Assembly (NCBI GenBank): GCA_013112585.1
Contig: JABFGH010000004.1
Coordinates: 205,169 to 269,168, forward strand
DNA from: Ignavibacteriota bacterium
Lineage (GTDB): Bacteria; Bacteroidota; Ignavibacteria; Ignavibacteriales; Melioribacteraceae
Direction: 5' to 3'
Length of the DNA: 64,000 nucleotides
Below, in pieces: positions 7,103 through 15,994 of the stretch. Position numbers and translations under genes: made by a program. The notes below the pieces were generated by a model that worked only from the letters and a program-made list of their open reading frames with translations, ran no database searches and was not told the DNA's origin. Position 1 is the stretch's first letter. Every line of letters starts with the position of its first letter.

Positions 7103-10100
7103 TCAGTTTTAATTTCTTTTTTCTTTAAACTATTCTCAATCTTTAACGCTATTGCAGAAGTATCGACAGGTTTGGTTAGTATATCATCAAATCCGTTGCG
7201 CTCAATTATCTCGATATCATCGAGCATTGCATAGGCTGTCATTGCAACAACCGGTAAATCTGATATTGCATTATCACTTCGGATTTTTTTTATAGTTTCA
7301 AACCCATCCATTTTCGGCATCATAATGTCAAGTAATACTAAGTCCGGTTTTTGTCTGTCTATAGCAAGCAGGCATTCAATTCCGTTACCTGCCGTAAAAG
7401 TTTTATAACCTAAGTTACAAACAATTTCGCTAACAGTAAATAAGGTATCTTCATCATCATCAACAATTAAAATTATTTCACCCGACGTTGATTCATCTGA
7501 ATTATCGGTGTTTACTTTATTATAGCCGGAAGTATTTTTCATCCAGCTTTGATCTAAGTTTAATCGTTTTCGGATTAGCTTGAGAATATCAAGAGGGTGG
7601 TGCTGCTCCTTTAGAGTTAATTTTTTTATGGCTGTGCTTATTCTACTTATTTCTCCTTCGCTTAAGTTCTGAGATATGCTGATAATTAATGGTATGCCGC
7701 GTGTATTAGAATTTTGATTTAATAAATTAATGAAATTTAATTCATCAAAAGATGGAGCAATTAAATTCACTAAAATTAGTTCGGGTTCCGAATCTAATAT
7801 AATTTTGAATGCTTCATCGTCTACAAAAATATTAGTCAGATGGTATTCAGTTCCAATTTCATTTTGCAGTCTTTCAAATGCACCATCTCCAAAATCTATC
7901 GAAATAATATTTTTAACTTTATCCTGTTTAAAAATTTCTACGTTAGAAATTATTTCCCGTACCCGTTTGGGGTCAGTGTCTTTAAAAATATAATCAAATA
8001 CATCAAATTCATAGCAGAGATCTTCTTCTTCAAAAATAGATGCGATTACAACCGGAACATTTACAGTAGCAGTATTATTTTTTAACTTCATCAATAAATC
8101 CCAGCCGCTCATATCCTCTAAGTCTAAATCAATTGTAATTAAGTCGGGTATATTTTTCGTTAGGTAATCCCAACCATCTTTACCGGTATGACAAATTGTT
8201 GTTTCGTATTCTTCCGAATCTAAATATTTCTCCAGAGTTCTATTCGTTTCGATGTCTCTGCAAATTAATAGAATTTGCTTTTTAGAGTTTACATCCTGAT
8301 GGTTATAAATAATTTGTGAATTCGATTCCTGATCATTTTCATCATGAATAACCTGTGCAGAGTTGGGCAGCACAAGAGTAAATGTTGAACCCTCATTTAA
8401 TTCGCTGTCAACAGAAAGTTCACCTTCCAAAAGCTCGGCATAGCGCTTACAAATTGCTAAACCCAAACCGGCACCGCCGTATTTACGGGATGTGCCATTA
8501 TCTACTTGTCTGAACTCCTCAAATATTACGCTTTGATTATCATGTTCAATTCCAATTCCTGAATCAACTACCTGGAACTCAACAGTATCATTTTCCATTA
8601 TACCAATTTTAAGTTTTACAAAACCTTCATCAGTAAATTTAATAGCGTTGGTAATTAAATTTAAAACAATATGTTCGATTTTACTTTTATCACTTTTTAG
8701 TTTTATATCAAAGTTAGTAGGGTACTCTACTGAAAATTTAATATCCTTATCGTAAATTAATGGTTCTACCGAAGCACTAATTTGTTTCACAAAATCGCTT
8801 AAATCTATCAGCTCGCTTTCAATTTCAATTTTTCCAAAATCAAGTTTTGAAAATTCAAGTATGTTATTAATAATATTAAGCAGCCTTCTTCCGTTTCTTA
8901 AAATTACTCCGTTTCTTTCTTTCGTTTTATTAAGTATTCCTTTTTCTTTAAGTACTAATTCCGATAAACCTAAAATTGAATTTAAAGGAGTTTTCAGTTC
9001 GTGGGACATTGTAGCTAAAAACTGCGATTTAACTCTTGCAGATTCCAATGCCTTTTGTCTTTCAATTTCAAGTTCTTCTGCATTTGCCGTAAGCTCCGTG
9101 TGCAGTGCAATAAGTTTTTGGTTCTGCTCGGTTATATGTTCGTTCTGATCTTGATAGTCCTTATTCAACTCACTTAATTCTCTAACCAGTTCTTCGGCAT
9201 GTTCAAATGCCGCAGCATTGGTTATACCAACCGCCAGTTGTTCATGAATATTTTTTAAGTAGCTAAGCACATTAACCAATGGCTGGGATACAGAGCCTAA
9301 CTCTAATATTCCTATTACCTTTTTATTGTAAACGATAGGGAAGGTGATTAGGTAACTGATTTTTATTTCGGCAGCAGCCGATTTTATAACCGGTTGATAT
9401 TCAGAAAATTTATGCTCGTATGCCTCCTGGTTTTCAAGAACATTTTTATATAAATCAATTTCCTGGTTCTTAGTTACAAAGTTTTTTCCAACTCCATTAT
9501 GCGCAAGCAGTCTTAAGTTCTCATCCTCTTCAACAAGGTATAAAACGCCGTAGTTTAAATTTGTACTTGATATAATTTTTGTTAAAGCCGCTTCCGAAAC
9601 TTCCGAGAGAGTAGGGTTTTCATTTATTAACATCAGAAACTGAGAGTAGTCTTTTTGATCGGAGTCCTTACTTTTTAATTCATCCAGCATCTGATTAAAG
9701 GCTATGCCCAGCTTGCCGATTTCATCATTTGTAATAATTTCTGCCCGGTGATCCAAATCTCCGCTGCCTATTATTTCAACACTTTCAGATAGATTACTAA
9801 TTTGTTTTCTTAGTCTGGTAGTTAATAACAGTACCAGCACTAATGATAAAAGGATACCCGAAGTAATTAGAACTACGATAATGATATTCATTGTAGTTCT
9901 AAATTTTTGAGCTTCCATTGATTTATTAAATATTAGAAAACTAAAATTATCTGAAGGAGTTAAAATATTTTTAGGTGAATATTTTGTAGCTAAAAAGTCC
10001 GAAGATTCCAATTCTTCGATATAAACATATTTAGCATCTTGTCTATCTACATTTTCTATTGAATTTGAAATTGGACTATCTAATTGTGCATTAAGGTATT

Positions 10101-10623
10101 TATTGGATAGGGAAAAGGGTTTATTGTTGATAAGCAGAGCAATTTGAATATTTATATCTTCGCTAATTCTATTAAGAAAATTTTCATTAATTATTTTACC
10201 GTAATAAACAGTTTCGCCGTTCTCCATTTCCTCATAATTAAAAACTATATTAGGAAAATTATTAACAAACTCGCTGATCGATTTAATTCTTGTACCGTCA
10301 CTTTTCATTTGTTTATTGGCGTAATAAACAAAATCCAATTCGGAATTATCCTTTACAGTAAATAGAAAATCGATATTCTTCGTATTGTAATTCCGATTAT
10401 TAAAATCTTTTTGCTTTCTCTTTAGCTCTTCAAATTCATTCTCCATTTTTGTCAGTTCATTTTTAAACCTAAAAACAAAATCATTTTTAGAATAAAGAAG
10501 AGCATTATTTTCTTGTGACAATAGCAAGGTATTTGCCGTCGAATGATAGATAATAGTTGAAGCCGCTGAAACTACTACAACTATTAGGAAAGTAATTAGC
10601 AGTAATTTAGTACTTATTTTCAT
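7099..10623 (-). CDS. Large membrane hybrid histidine kinase with three receiver-like domains
   Basis: 1174 residues. TM1 (7-29), an extracytoplasmic sensor region (30-240), TM2 (246-268), HAMP (270-322), GAF-like domain (325-470), coiled coil (475-530), HisKA with H541 in MSHELKTPLNS, and HATPase_c (about 590-760, EFRQVDNG and GGAGLGLAI). Three receiver modules follow. The first (about 790-905) keeps the Asp in LITIDLDLEDMSG but loses other residues. The second (about 915-1035) has Asn at the acceptor site (ILVNLIAP). The third (about 1050-1170) is complete (VDDDEDT, LVLLDIMMPKMDG, TKP). It sits four bases from a CheY-like gene at the end of the pilus cluster, so it probably senses an envelope or surface signal for pili. 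Confidence 0.88.
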   Translation of the reverse strand: MKISTKLLLITFLIVVVVSAASTIIYHSTANTLLLSQENNALLYSKNDFVFRFKNELTKMENEFEELKRKQKDFNNRNYNTKNIDFLFTVKDNSELDFVYYANKQMKSDGTRIKSISEFVNNFPNIVFNYEEMENGETVYYGKIINENFLNRISEDINIQIALLINNKPFSLSNKYLNAQLDSPISNSIENVDRQDAKYVYIEELESSDFLATKYSPKNILTPSDNFSFLIFNKSMEAQKFRTTMNIIIVVLITSGILLSLVLVLLLTTRLRKQISNLSESVEIIGSGDLDHRAEIITNDEIGKLGIAFNQMLDELKSKDSDQKDYSQFLMLINENPTLSEVSEAALTKIISSTNLNYGVLYLVEEDENLRLLAHNGVGKNFVTKNQEIDLYKNVLENQEAYEHKFSEYQPVIKSAAAEIKISYLITFPIVYNKKVIGILELGSVSQPLVNVLSYLKNIHEQLAVGITNAAAFEHAEELVRELSELNKDYQDQNEHITEQNQKLIALHTELTANAEELEIERQKALESARVKSQFLATMSHELKTPLNSILGLSELVLKEKGILNKTKERNGVILRNGRRLLNIINNILEFSKLDFGKIEIESELIDLSDFVKQISASVEPLIYDKDIKFSVEYPTNFDIKLKSDKSKIEHIVLNLITNAIKFTDEGFVKLKIGIMENDTVEFQVVDSGIGIEHDNQSVIFEEFRQVDNGTSRKYGGAGLGLAICKRYAELLEGELSVDSELNEGSTFTLVLPNSAQVIHDENDQESNSQIIYNHQDVNSKKQILLICRDIETNRTLEKYLDSEEYETTICHTGKDGWDYLTKNIPDLITIDLDLEDMSGWDLLMKLKNNTATVNVPVVIASIFEEEDLCYEFDVFDYIFKDTDPKRVREIISNVEIFKQDKVKNIISIDFGDGAFERLQNEIGTEYHLTNIFVDDEAFKIILDSEPELILVNLIAPSFDELNFINLLNQNSNTRGIPLIISISQNLSEGEISRISTAIKKLTLKEQHHPLDILKLIRKRLNLDQSWMKNTSGYNKVNTDNSDESTSGEIILIVDDDEDTLFTVSEIVCNLGYKTFTAGNGIECLLAIDRQKPDLVLLDIMMPKMDGFETIKKIRSDNAISDLPVVAMTAYAMLDDIEIIERNGFDDILTKPVDTSAIALKIENSLKKKEIKTE

Positions 10624-10627
10624 TTTT

Positions 10628-10990
10628 CTATTTTTGTAATACTGAACGAATTGTAATGATTAGTTCATCAAGATCGTAAGGCTTACCAATAAAGCCGTCT
10701 GCTCCAAGGCGGGAAGAATCCATAGCGCTTTTTACATCTGCATAAGCTGTAAGAACAATAATTTTTGAGCTGTTGCCAGACTCTTTTAATTTTTTAAGAA
10801 TGTAAAATCCATCATTACCGGGTAATTTGAGGTCGAGCAAAATTATGTCGACCTCTTTCTTATTTTCTAAAAATTCAAATGCTGATTCTGCTTGTGTTAC
10901 ATAATCAGTTGTGTAACCAACTTCCTTAAGTTCTTCAGATAATAATGTGCAAAGACTTACATCATCATCAACAATAAGAATAGATTCCAT
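10628..10990 (-). CDS. Single-domain CheY-like response regulator
   Basis: 120 residues that form one receiver domain only: acidic pocket VDDDVSL, acceptor Asp in IILLDLKLPGNDG, switch Thr in LTAYAD and Lys in GKPYDLDEL. Without an output domain it must act through protein contact, as CheY or PilG/PilH do, or as a phosphate relay. It is located between the secretin gene (6 bases away) and the large hybrid kinase (4 bases away), all on the same strand. That placing suggests it carries the kinase signal to the pilus machine; this is inference from context. Confidence 0.88.
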   Translation of the reverse strand: MESILIVDDDVSLCTLLSEELKEVGYTTDYVTQAESAFEFLENKKEVDIILLDLKLPGNDGFYILKKLKESGNSSKIIVLTAYADVKSAMDSSRLGADGFIGKPYDLDELIITIRSVLQK

Positions 10991-10996
10991 TTCAGC

Positions 10997-12253
10997 TTAA
11001 TCCTCGCTGTCATCTGATTTGTTTTTGAACTTGTAATTGTCAATCCATGCATTATGAGCTTTTATCTCCTCTTTTATCGGATTGCCTTTGTCAAGCGTAA
11101 TTCTATCCTTAAGAGTAGGAATGATCTCTGTTTTAATTAAAATTACTACTTCTTTTTTGGCAGTGCTAACAGCATCATATCCGGTTAAATATCTTATACC
11201 AAATACCCACCAAGGCAAATCTTTTAAGAATGGGATACCTCTTCTTGTTGAGATATCTTCATTTACAAACAATCCGCCAATTACAGTTTCCTCGCCATTC
11301 AGCATAAGTACTTCTGTAGAGGCTGTTTGTTTGAATATTTCAGTTGTTATCTGTCCCGGAGTTGCAGAACTTCTTTCAACATCAATTTTTAACAGAACAT
11401 AATCAACACCATCTTCTGAATATAGATGAGGAACAACTTCTATTATTGTTCCGGTTGAAATGAATACATCTGTAACGTTGCCGGCAAAATCTTTCTGTTT
11501 AATTGAAATATCGGAACCAATTTGAATACGTCCTTTATTTTTATCCCTTACCTTTATAGAAGGGGATGCAATAATTTCACCCAGTTCTTCAGTTTCAAAA
11601 AACTTAAATAATGCCGTCGCCGTGCCATCCCAATCACCCATAGAAAAACTTACATCGTCGGGACCAATTGTAAAATCCGGAGGGCGTTCTGTTTGCTGCA
11701 ATGCTCCTGCACCGCCTGCATTTTCCTGCTGCTGTGCTTCCTCAGCAAATGTTCTTAATCCGGAGCCAACATTAAAACCATCGTTTGAAAGCATCCACTC
11801 CCAGTTAATACCTCGTTCGGTAAATTCACTGGTATTTGCTTCAAAAAAGACAGCGGAAATTTTCACCTCGCGTGAATTTACCGGGGCGTAAATATCGCTT
11901 GCAAGCATTGAAGCCGGATCAACTTTACTTTTAACCACAATTACAGTTTCCCGCTCTTCATAAACTAAATTATTGTACTGAACAATAATCAGCAGAGCTT
12001 TCATATACGGCATTCTGTCAATCTCAATACCGATTGGTGTGGTTAGGTTAACAGTTGATACAATTTTTTTTCCTGTTAGTCTTTCACTAATTCCGCTCAT
12101 TACTCCAATTGCCTGATCAAATGGAATATTTTCAGAAAGTGTTATTAACTCTTCAGGGTTAACATTTCCGCTTAGCTGCTTCTCGAGCTGAGGCTGTGAG
12201 TATGCAGGTATTGCGATGATAATTAACAACAGATATACTAGTATTGCTTTCAT
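10997..12253 (-). CDS. pilQ: PilQ/GspD-family secretin, short form
   Basis: 418 residues with a signal peptide (MKAILVYLLLIIIAIPAYSQ). An STN-like segment (about 30-105: ENIPFDQAIGVMSGISERL, RMPYMKALLIIV) is followed by a linker and the C-terminal secretin domain (about 205-395). Secretin landmarks are GEIIASPSIKVRDKNKGRI, the VVPHLY strand, ETVIGGLFVNEDISTRRGIPFLKDLPW and VVILIKTEIIP. Secretins form the outer-membrane channel through which the pilus emerges. It is shorter than usual PilQ proteins (about 600-750 residues), lacking AMIN and with a minimal N region. It follows the PilO-PilP-type gene, the classical pilMNOPQ position. Confidence 0.85.
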   Translation of the reverse strand: MKAILVYLLLIIIAIPAYSQPQLEKQLSGNVNPEELITLSENIPFDQAIGVMSGISERLTGKKIVSTVNLTTPIGIEIDRMPYMKALLIIVQYNNLVYEERETVIVVKSKVDPASMLASDIYAPVNSREVKISAVFFEANTSEFTERGINWEWMLSNDGFNVGSGLRTFAEEAQQQENAGGAGALQQTERPPDFTIGPDDVSFSMGDWDGTATALFKFFETEELGEIIASPSIKVRDKNKGRIQIGSDISIKQKDFAGNVTDVFISTGTIIEVVPHLYSEDGVDYVLLKIDVERSSATPGQITTEIFKQTASTEVLMLNGEETVIGGLFVNEDISTRRGIPFLKDLPWWVFGIRYLTGYDAVSTAKKEVVILIKTEIIPTLKDRITLDKGNPIKEEIKAHNAWIDNYKFKNKSDDSED

Positions 12254-12276
12254 TTGAATTCTCTATGTTTATTTTT

Positions 12277-13143
12277 TTATTCTATTCCAAGTGAAACTTT
12301 TTCTATAATGCCACCTTTATTCAAAATGAATTTTACTTCATTTTTCTTATGGTCAACATCAGTAACATAGCCTAAGTAAACTTTATCTCCTTTGTTAAGC
12401 ACATAAGTTGAGTCTGAATTACCTGAGAGGAATGCACCTTCAGGAAGCAGTGCTAACAATTGAGCTGTTTGAACATCAAGCAGGTTGTCTGTGTTCGGCG
12501 GTATTTCTTTTCTAATAAGTGGGAAGAACACATCGTAAATTCTATTAGGCACAATATTGTTTTCCTGAAATTCTGTTGATGCATAACGGTCATTATCTGA
12601 AAAGTAAACCGATACGCTCATATCATAACCGACTAAATAGCTCGGTCTCCCTTCTTCGTCAACTTCTACTATGTTGTTCATGTTAGAGGTAGTTACTTTT
12701 TTGAGACCTTTACTTCTTTCGATTGCATAAATCAATTTATACAGATCGTTAAAAGTTGCTGTGCCGAATAGCCTATATTCGTAATGGCGGAAATGTTCAT
12801 CTTCCAGTTGTTCTCTAAATTCAATATTTACAAATGATTTTGATGAAAAGAGAGAACTGATATTTACAACAAAGTTATAAAAGTCATACTGGGTAAGATT
12901 TACAGGAATATTGAATTTTCTTAAATCTAAAATTGAATCAAGTTTTGCTACTTCCACATTTAGGTTATCTAATTGAGCAAGCAGTTCCTTTGTATCGTAA
13001 GCATTTAGATTTAATGCCTCCATCTCTTCTTCCTTCTCAGCAATTTTTCCTTCTTGATAGAAGAAAGTGAATGCCGAACCGCCGATTATTATTGCAATTA
13101 ATATTGCAAGTAGAATTAATGTGTTTTTTAATTTTCGGTCCAT
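12277..13143 (-). CDS. PilO-PilP-type fusion protein of the pilus alignment complex
   Basis: 288 residues. A short cytoplasmic start, one TM helix (about 7-29) and a coiled coil (30-70: EEEMEALNLNAYDTKELLAQ) lead into an alpha/beta periplasmic domain (90-185) like PilO. The last ~65 residues (LLPEGAFLSGNSDSTYVLNKGDKVYLGYVTDV, quoted in part: GDKVYLGYVTDVD and KFILNKGGIIEKVSL) resemble the PilP beta-sandwich, which contacts the secretin. In most species PilO and PilP are separate proteins, and PilP is a lipoprotein. No separate pilP gene is present here. It lies between the PilM-PilN and PilQ genes. The PilP part is recognised by position and beta pattern, so it is less certain than the PilO part. 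Confidence 0.65.
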   Translation of the reverse strand: MDRKLKNTLILLAILIAIIIGGSAFTFFYQEGKIAEKEEEMEALNLNAYDTKELLAQLDNLNVEVAKLDSILDLRKFNIPVNLTQYDFYNFVVNISSLFSSKSFVNIEFREQLEDEHFRHYEYRLFGTATFNDLYKLIYAIERSKGLKKVTTSNMNNIVEVDEEGRPSYLVGYDMSVSVYFSDNDRYASTEFQENNIVPNRIYDVFFPLIRKEIPPNTDNLLDVQTAQLLALLPEGAFLSGNSDSTYVLNKGDKVYLGYVTDVDHKKNEVKFILNKGGIIEKVSLGIE

Positions 13144-13144
13144 C

Positions 13145-14692
13145 TTAGTTTGACCAGTCTTTTGTTAGGTTAAAAGTTAAGTTAAATGCAAAAGTTTTTT
13201 TATCTCTTAATGGTTCATAAAAAACGCTTTGCAGGGTTGCCGGACTTTCAAATTCAGCAAATTCCGTAAGGGCTTTGCGCGATCTTGAAAATCCTTCTAC
13301 ACGAATTTGTGTGTCATTAATTTTGCCAATTTTTGTAATCCAGAAATTTCTTTTGCTTGCTACAAACTCAGAAATTTTACTAACTGCTTTACTCCAAACT
13401 TCAGTTCCTTCAGTTGCATTATCCAGTATTGCCTGGCTCTCTTCAAAGGTGGATATCTTTTGTTCGAGAGGAATTATCTGATCAATTATTGTCTGGTTTT
13501 CAGCTCTTATCTGAGTTAGTCTCTGTATCTCACTATCTATTTCACTCATTTGTTTATAGTTTGAAAGTACCGAGTAAGTAAAGAAAAATGTTGCCGCAAA
13601 CAGTAGTGGGAAAATTGCATAACTATGCCATCCAAGCTGTATTGCTTTTTGATTTTCATGAATGTAGCGGGGGAGTATATTTATGCCTTCAATTTTCTTA
13701 TCTATCTCAATAAAGTAATCTTCCGCTGCTGCAATAGGCACTACAAATGATGTTAAGTTTTGTGAGGATTCTTCATCAAGTTTTGAAGTATCGATATTAT
13801 CAAACTTCAAGGCATTTACATCAGCTTCAGGAAAAGTACTATAAAATGAAAGTATAAAGTTTTCCGATGTATCCTCGCCGCATAGCACCACGTTATCTAA
13901 TCGCGGGATATCACCTTTTTCCATTTCCAATAAAATTTTAGAAAAATAAACATCATAGGAGTAGGAACTTTCCGTACCTATTTCCAATCGTGCACCAATG
14001 TGCTTAAGTTTATCTCCTTCTAAAAAGATAAGGCTGCTGTATTCCTTTTCTGTATATACAATTAATGTTAAATCTTCGGGGAAGAATTTCATATTCCTCG
14101 AAACGAAATTGGAAATAGCTACATCAGCACTTTTAATGGTTGGAATTTTGTAATACCGCCTGTTATTAAACAGCGCAAGTGAATCAACAAAGTTAACAGC
14201 TTGCTGCGGACCATCAATAAATACGCATAGCAGAGATTTATCATTAAACTTTATGTAGTCTATTGAGTCTCTGCTGACGGAAATATTTTTAGTTGCTGAA
14301 ATATCTTTTATTATTTCATCAAGCAGCTGTTTCTTGTCGAGAGTTATATCACCTTCAAAAATATGGTAATTTAATCCCGGTTCGCTAATAACAGGAATAA
14401 ATTCGGATTTGTTTAGTTGAAATCCGCCGAGTGAATTGGCAATAAAACTGATATCTGCGTTATCTAAAGTACTACTATCTTCACTGTCAAAGTCAACATC
14501 CTCAAACGAGAGGTCGCTGCCGGCACCGGAAGAATAATCATTTACTCCGTCATCAACTTCGGCAAATTCAACTTCGCCTTTGTTAACATGTGCCGATAGT
14601 GTTTGATGAAGCGAAATACCATTTTTTGTTTTTGATAACACAGCGAGTTTAATATCGCCGGATTCATAATATACACTTATTACTGGTTTCAT
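13145..14692 (-). CDS. PilM-PilN fusion protein
   Basis: 515 residues. The first ~330 form a cytoplasmic actin-like fold as in PilM (MKPVISVYYESGDIKLAVLSK at the start, then LTLIVYTEKEYSSLIFLEGD and DNVVLCGEDTSE later). Then comes the PilN hallmark INILPRY (about 337-343), one TM helix (about 355-377), a coiled coil (380-430) and a periplasmic ferredoxin-like domain (FWITKIGKINDTQIRVEGFSRS). In canonical pili PilN's N-terminal INLLP peptide binds PilM; here both are joined in one chain. It starts one base after the PilT gene stop and ends one base before the PilO-PilP gene. An acidic insert (about 45-75) is unusual. Confidence 0.75.
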   Translation of the reverse strand: MKPVISVYYESGDIKLAVLSKTKNGISLHQTLSAHVNKGEVEFAEVDDGVNDYSSGAGSDLSFEDVDFDSEDSSTLDNADISFIANSLGGFQLNKSEFIPVISEPGLNYHIFEGDITLDKKQLLDEIIKDISATKNISVSRDSIDYIKFNDKSLLCVFIDGPQQAVNFVDSLALFNNRRYYKIPTIKSADVAISNFVSRNMKFFPEDLTLIVYTEKEYSSLIFLEGDKLKHIGARLEIGTESSYSYDVYFSKILLEMEKGDIPRLDNVVLCGEDTSENFILSFYSTFPEADVNALKFDNIDTSKLDEESSQNLTSFVVPIAAAEDYFIEIDKKIEGINILPRYIHENQKAIQLGWHSYAIFPLLFAATFFFTYSVLSNYKQMSEIDSEIQRLTQIRAENQTIIDQIIPLEQKISTFEESQAILDNATEGTEVWSKAVSKISEFVASKRNFWITKIGKINDTQIRVEGFSRSRKALTEFAEFESPATLQSVFYEPLRDKKTFAFNLTFNLTKDWSN

Positions 14693-15922
14693 TTATCCAA
14701 TCGCTTTTAGTAATTGTAACATTCTTGTTTTATTATTTGAGTATGCAAGAGCATTTTCACTTGAGATTTTTCTTTTCTTGTATAATCTTATCAAATCCTG
14801 TTCCATTGTTATCATTCCCTGCGGTCCGCCCTGTGTAATCATGCCGTAAATTTCACTTGTATTGTTGTTTTTAATTGCAGCTTTTACCGATGGTGTGACG
14901 ACAAGCACTTCTTTAGCCAATATCCGCTTGCCATCCAGAGATTCGACTAATTTCTGAGAAATGACTGTTGTTAGTACATCCGCCAATCTATTCCTTACAC
15001 GCTCCTGTTCAACAGGGTTTACTTCGGCAATAATTCTGTCTATAGATTCTACCGCAGATGAGGTGTGAAGTGTAGAAAATACTTTATGACCTGTATCTGT
15101 TACCTCTAAAGCGGCTAAAATTGTCTCCGGATCTCTCATCTCACCAATTACAATAATATCCGGATCCTGACGTAAAGACTGTACAACACCGTCTTTAAAT
15201 GAAGGAACATCGCGTCCAACCTCTCTATGCCTAATTATGCACGCTTCGGATTGATGAACATACTCGATAGGGGAGGCGATAATTACAACATGCGCAGGGT
15301 CAAATTTATTATGATAGCCTATTACTGAGTCAAGTGTGGTAGATTTACCGGAACCTGTAATACCGGTAACAAGTGTTAAACCGAATTTTACATAGTTATG
15401 ACTCATCGATTTCATTGCATAAGGATGAAATTCAAGAGCCTCAATAGGCATAACTGATACCGCAATAGAACGCATATTGAGTGCAAGTGAATCTAAGTCA
15501 AAATAGGCATCAGCTCTAAATCGAACGTCTTTTTTCCCTTTCTCGTAATAGAAAGAATAACTGAAGTCAATGTTTCTATCTTTAAGAAGCATTTTACGCT
15601 GATTACTTGTAAGTAAACTAAGGATTAGTGTTGTTGTTTCATCCGTCGTAAACTGCGGAAGGTCTTTAACTCTTTCCTTTTTACCAAACACTCTAAACCA
15701 GATAAATGCATTGTTGCCATGACCGCCGATTTCCACATCGGATGCAGTTCGCTCAATCATTAAACTGAGAATTTTATTCGCCAGTTTATGAAGCATCAAT
15801 TTATCTTCGGGGTTAAGGTTTTCTATATTGTCCGATATGTAGCTTACCCGTTCGGGTCCTAGTACAATTTCCGGAATTTGTTTGGAAAAGTTCTCTAATA
15901 TTTCTTTTGCTGATCCTAACAT
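14693..15922 (-). CDS. pilT: PilT-family type IV pilus ATPase
   Basis: 409 residues. Hexameric PilT ATPases power pilus retraction. Walker A GITGSGKS (187-194), Walker B IIVIGE (256-261) followed by MRD, and the His box TGHKVFSTLHT (around 279) are intact. The C-terminal helices GMITQGGPQGMITMEQDLIRLYK match PilT's GM-x-TMDQ region. The Asp box normally reads EDPIE-F/Y-VH but here is ASPIEYVH (216-223), so the conserved Glu-Asp pair is Ala-Ser. There is no zinc-binding Cys cluster, in agreement with PilT rather than PilB. It is located 72 bases after pilB and directly abuts the PilM-PilN gene. Confidence 0.85.
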   Translation of the reverse strand: MLGSAKEILENFSKQIPEIVLGPERVSYISDNIENLNPEDKLMLHKLANKILSLMIERTASDVEIGGHGNNAFIWFRVFGKKERVKDLPQFTTDETTTLILSLLTSNQRKMLLKDRNIDFSYSFYYEKGKKDVRFRADAYFDLDSLALNMRSIAVSVMPIEALEFHPYAMKSMSHNYVKFGLTLVTGITGSGKSTTLDSVIGYHNKFDPAHVVIIASPIEYVHQSEACIIRHREVGRDVPSFKDGVVQSLRQDPDIIVIGEMRDPETILAALEVTDTGHKVFSTLHTSSAVESIDRIIAEVNPVEQERVRNRLADVLTTVISQKLVESLDGKRILAKEVLVVTPSVKAAIKNNNTSEIYGMITQGGPQGMITMEQDLIRLYKKRKISSENALAYSNNKTRMLQLLKAIG

Positions 15923-15994
15923 TTTGGGCGTACTTCTCTTATTTTCTGATTGATTTATATCACAATATTATATTCGAAAATTTTTTTTGTAAGT

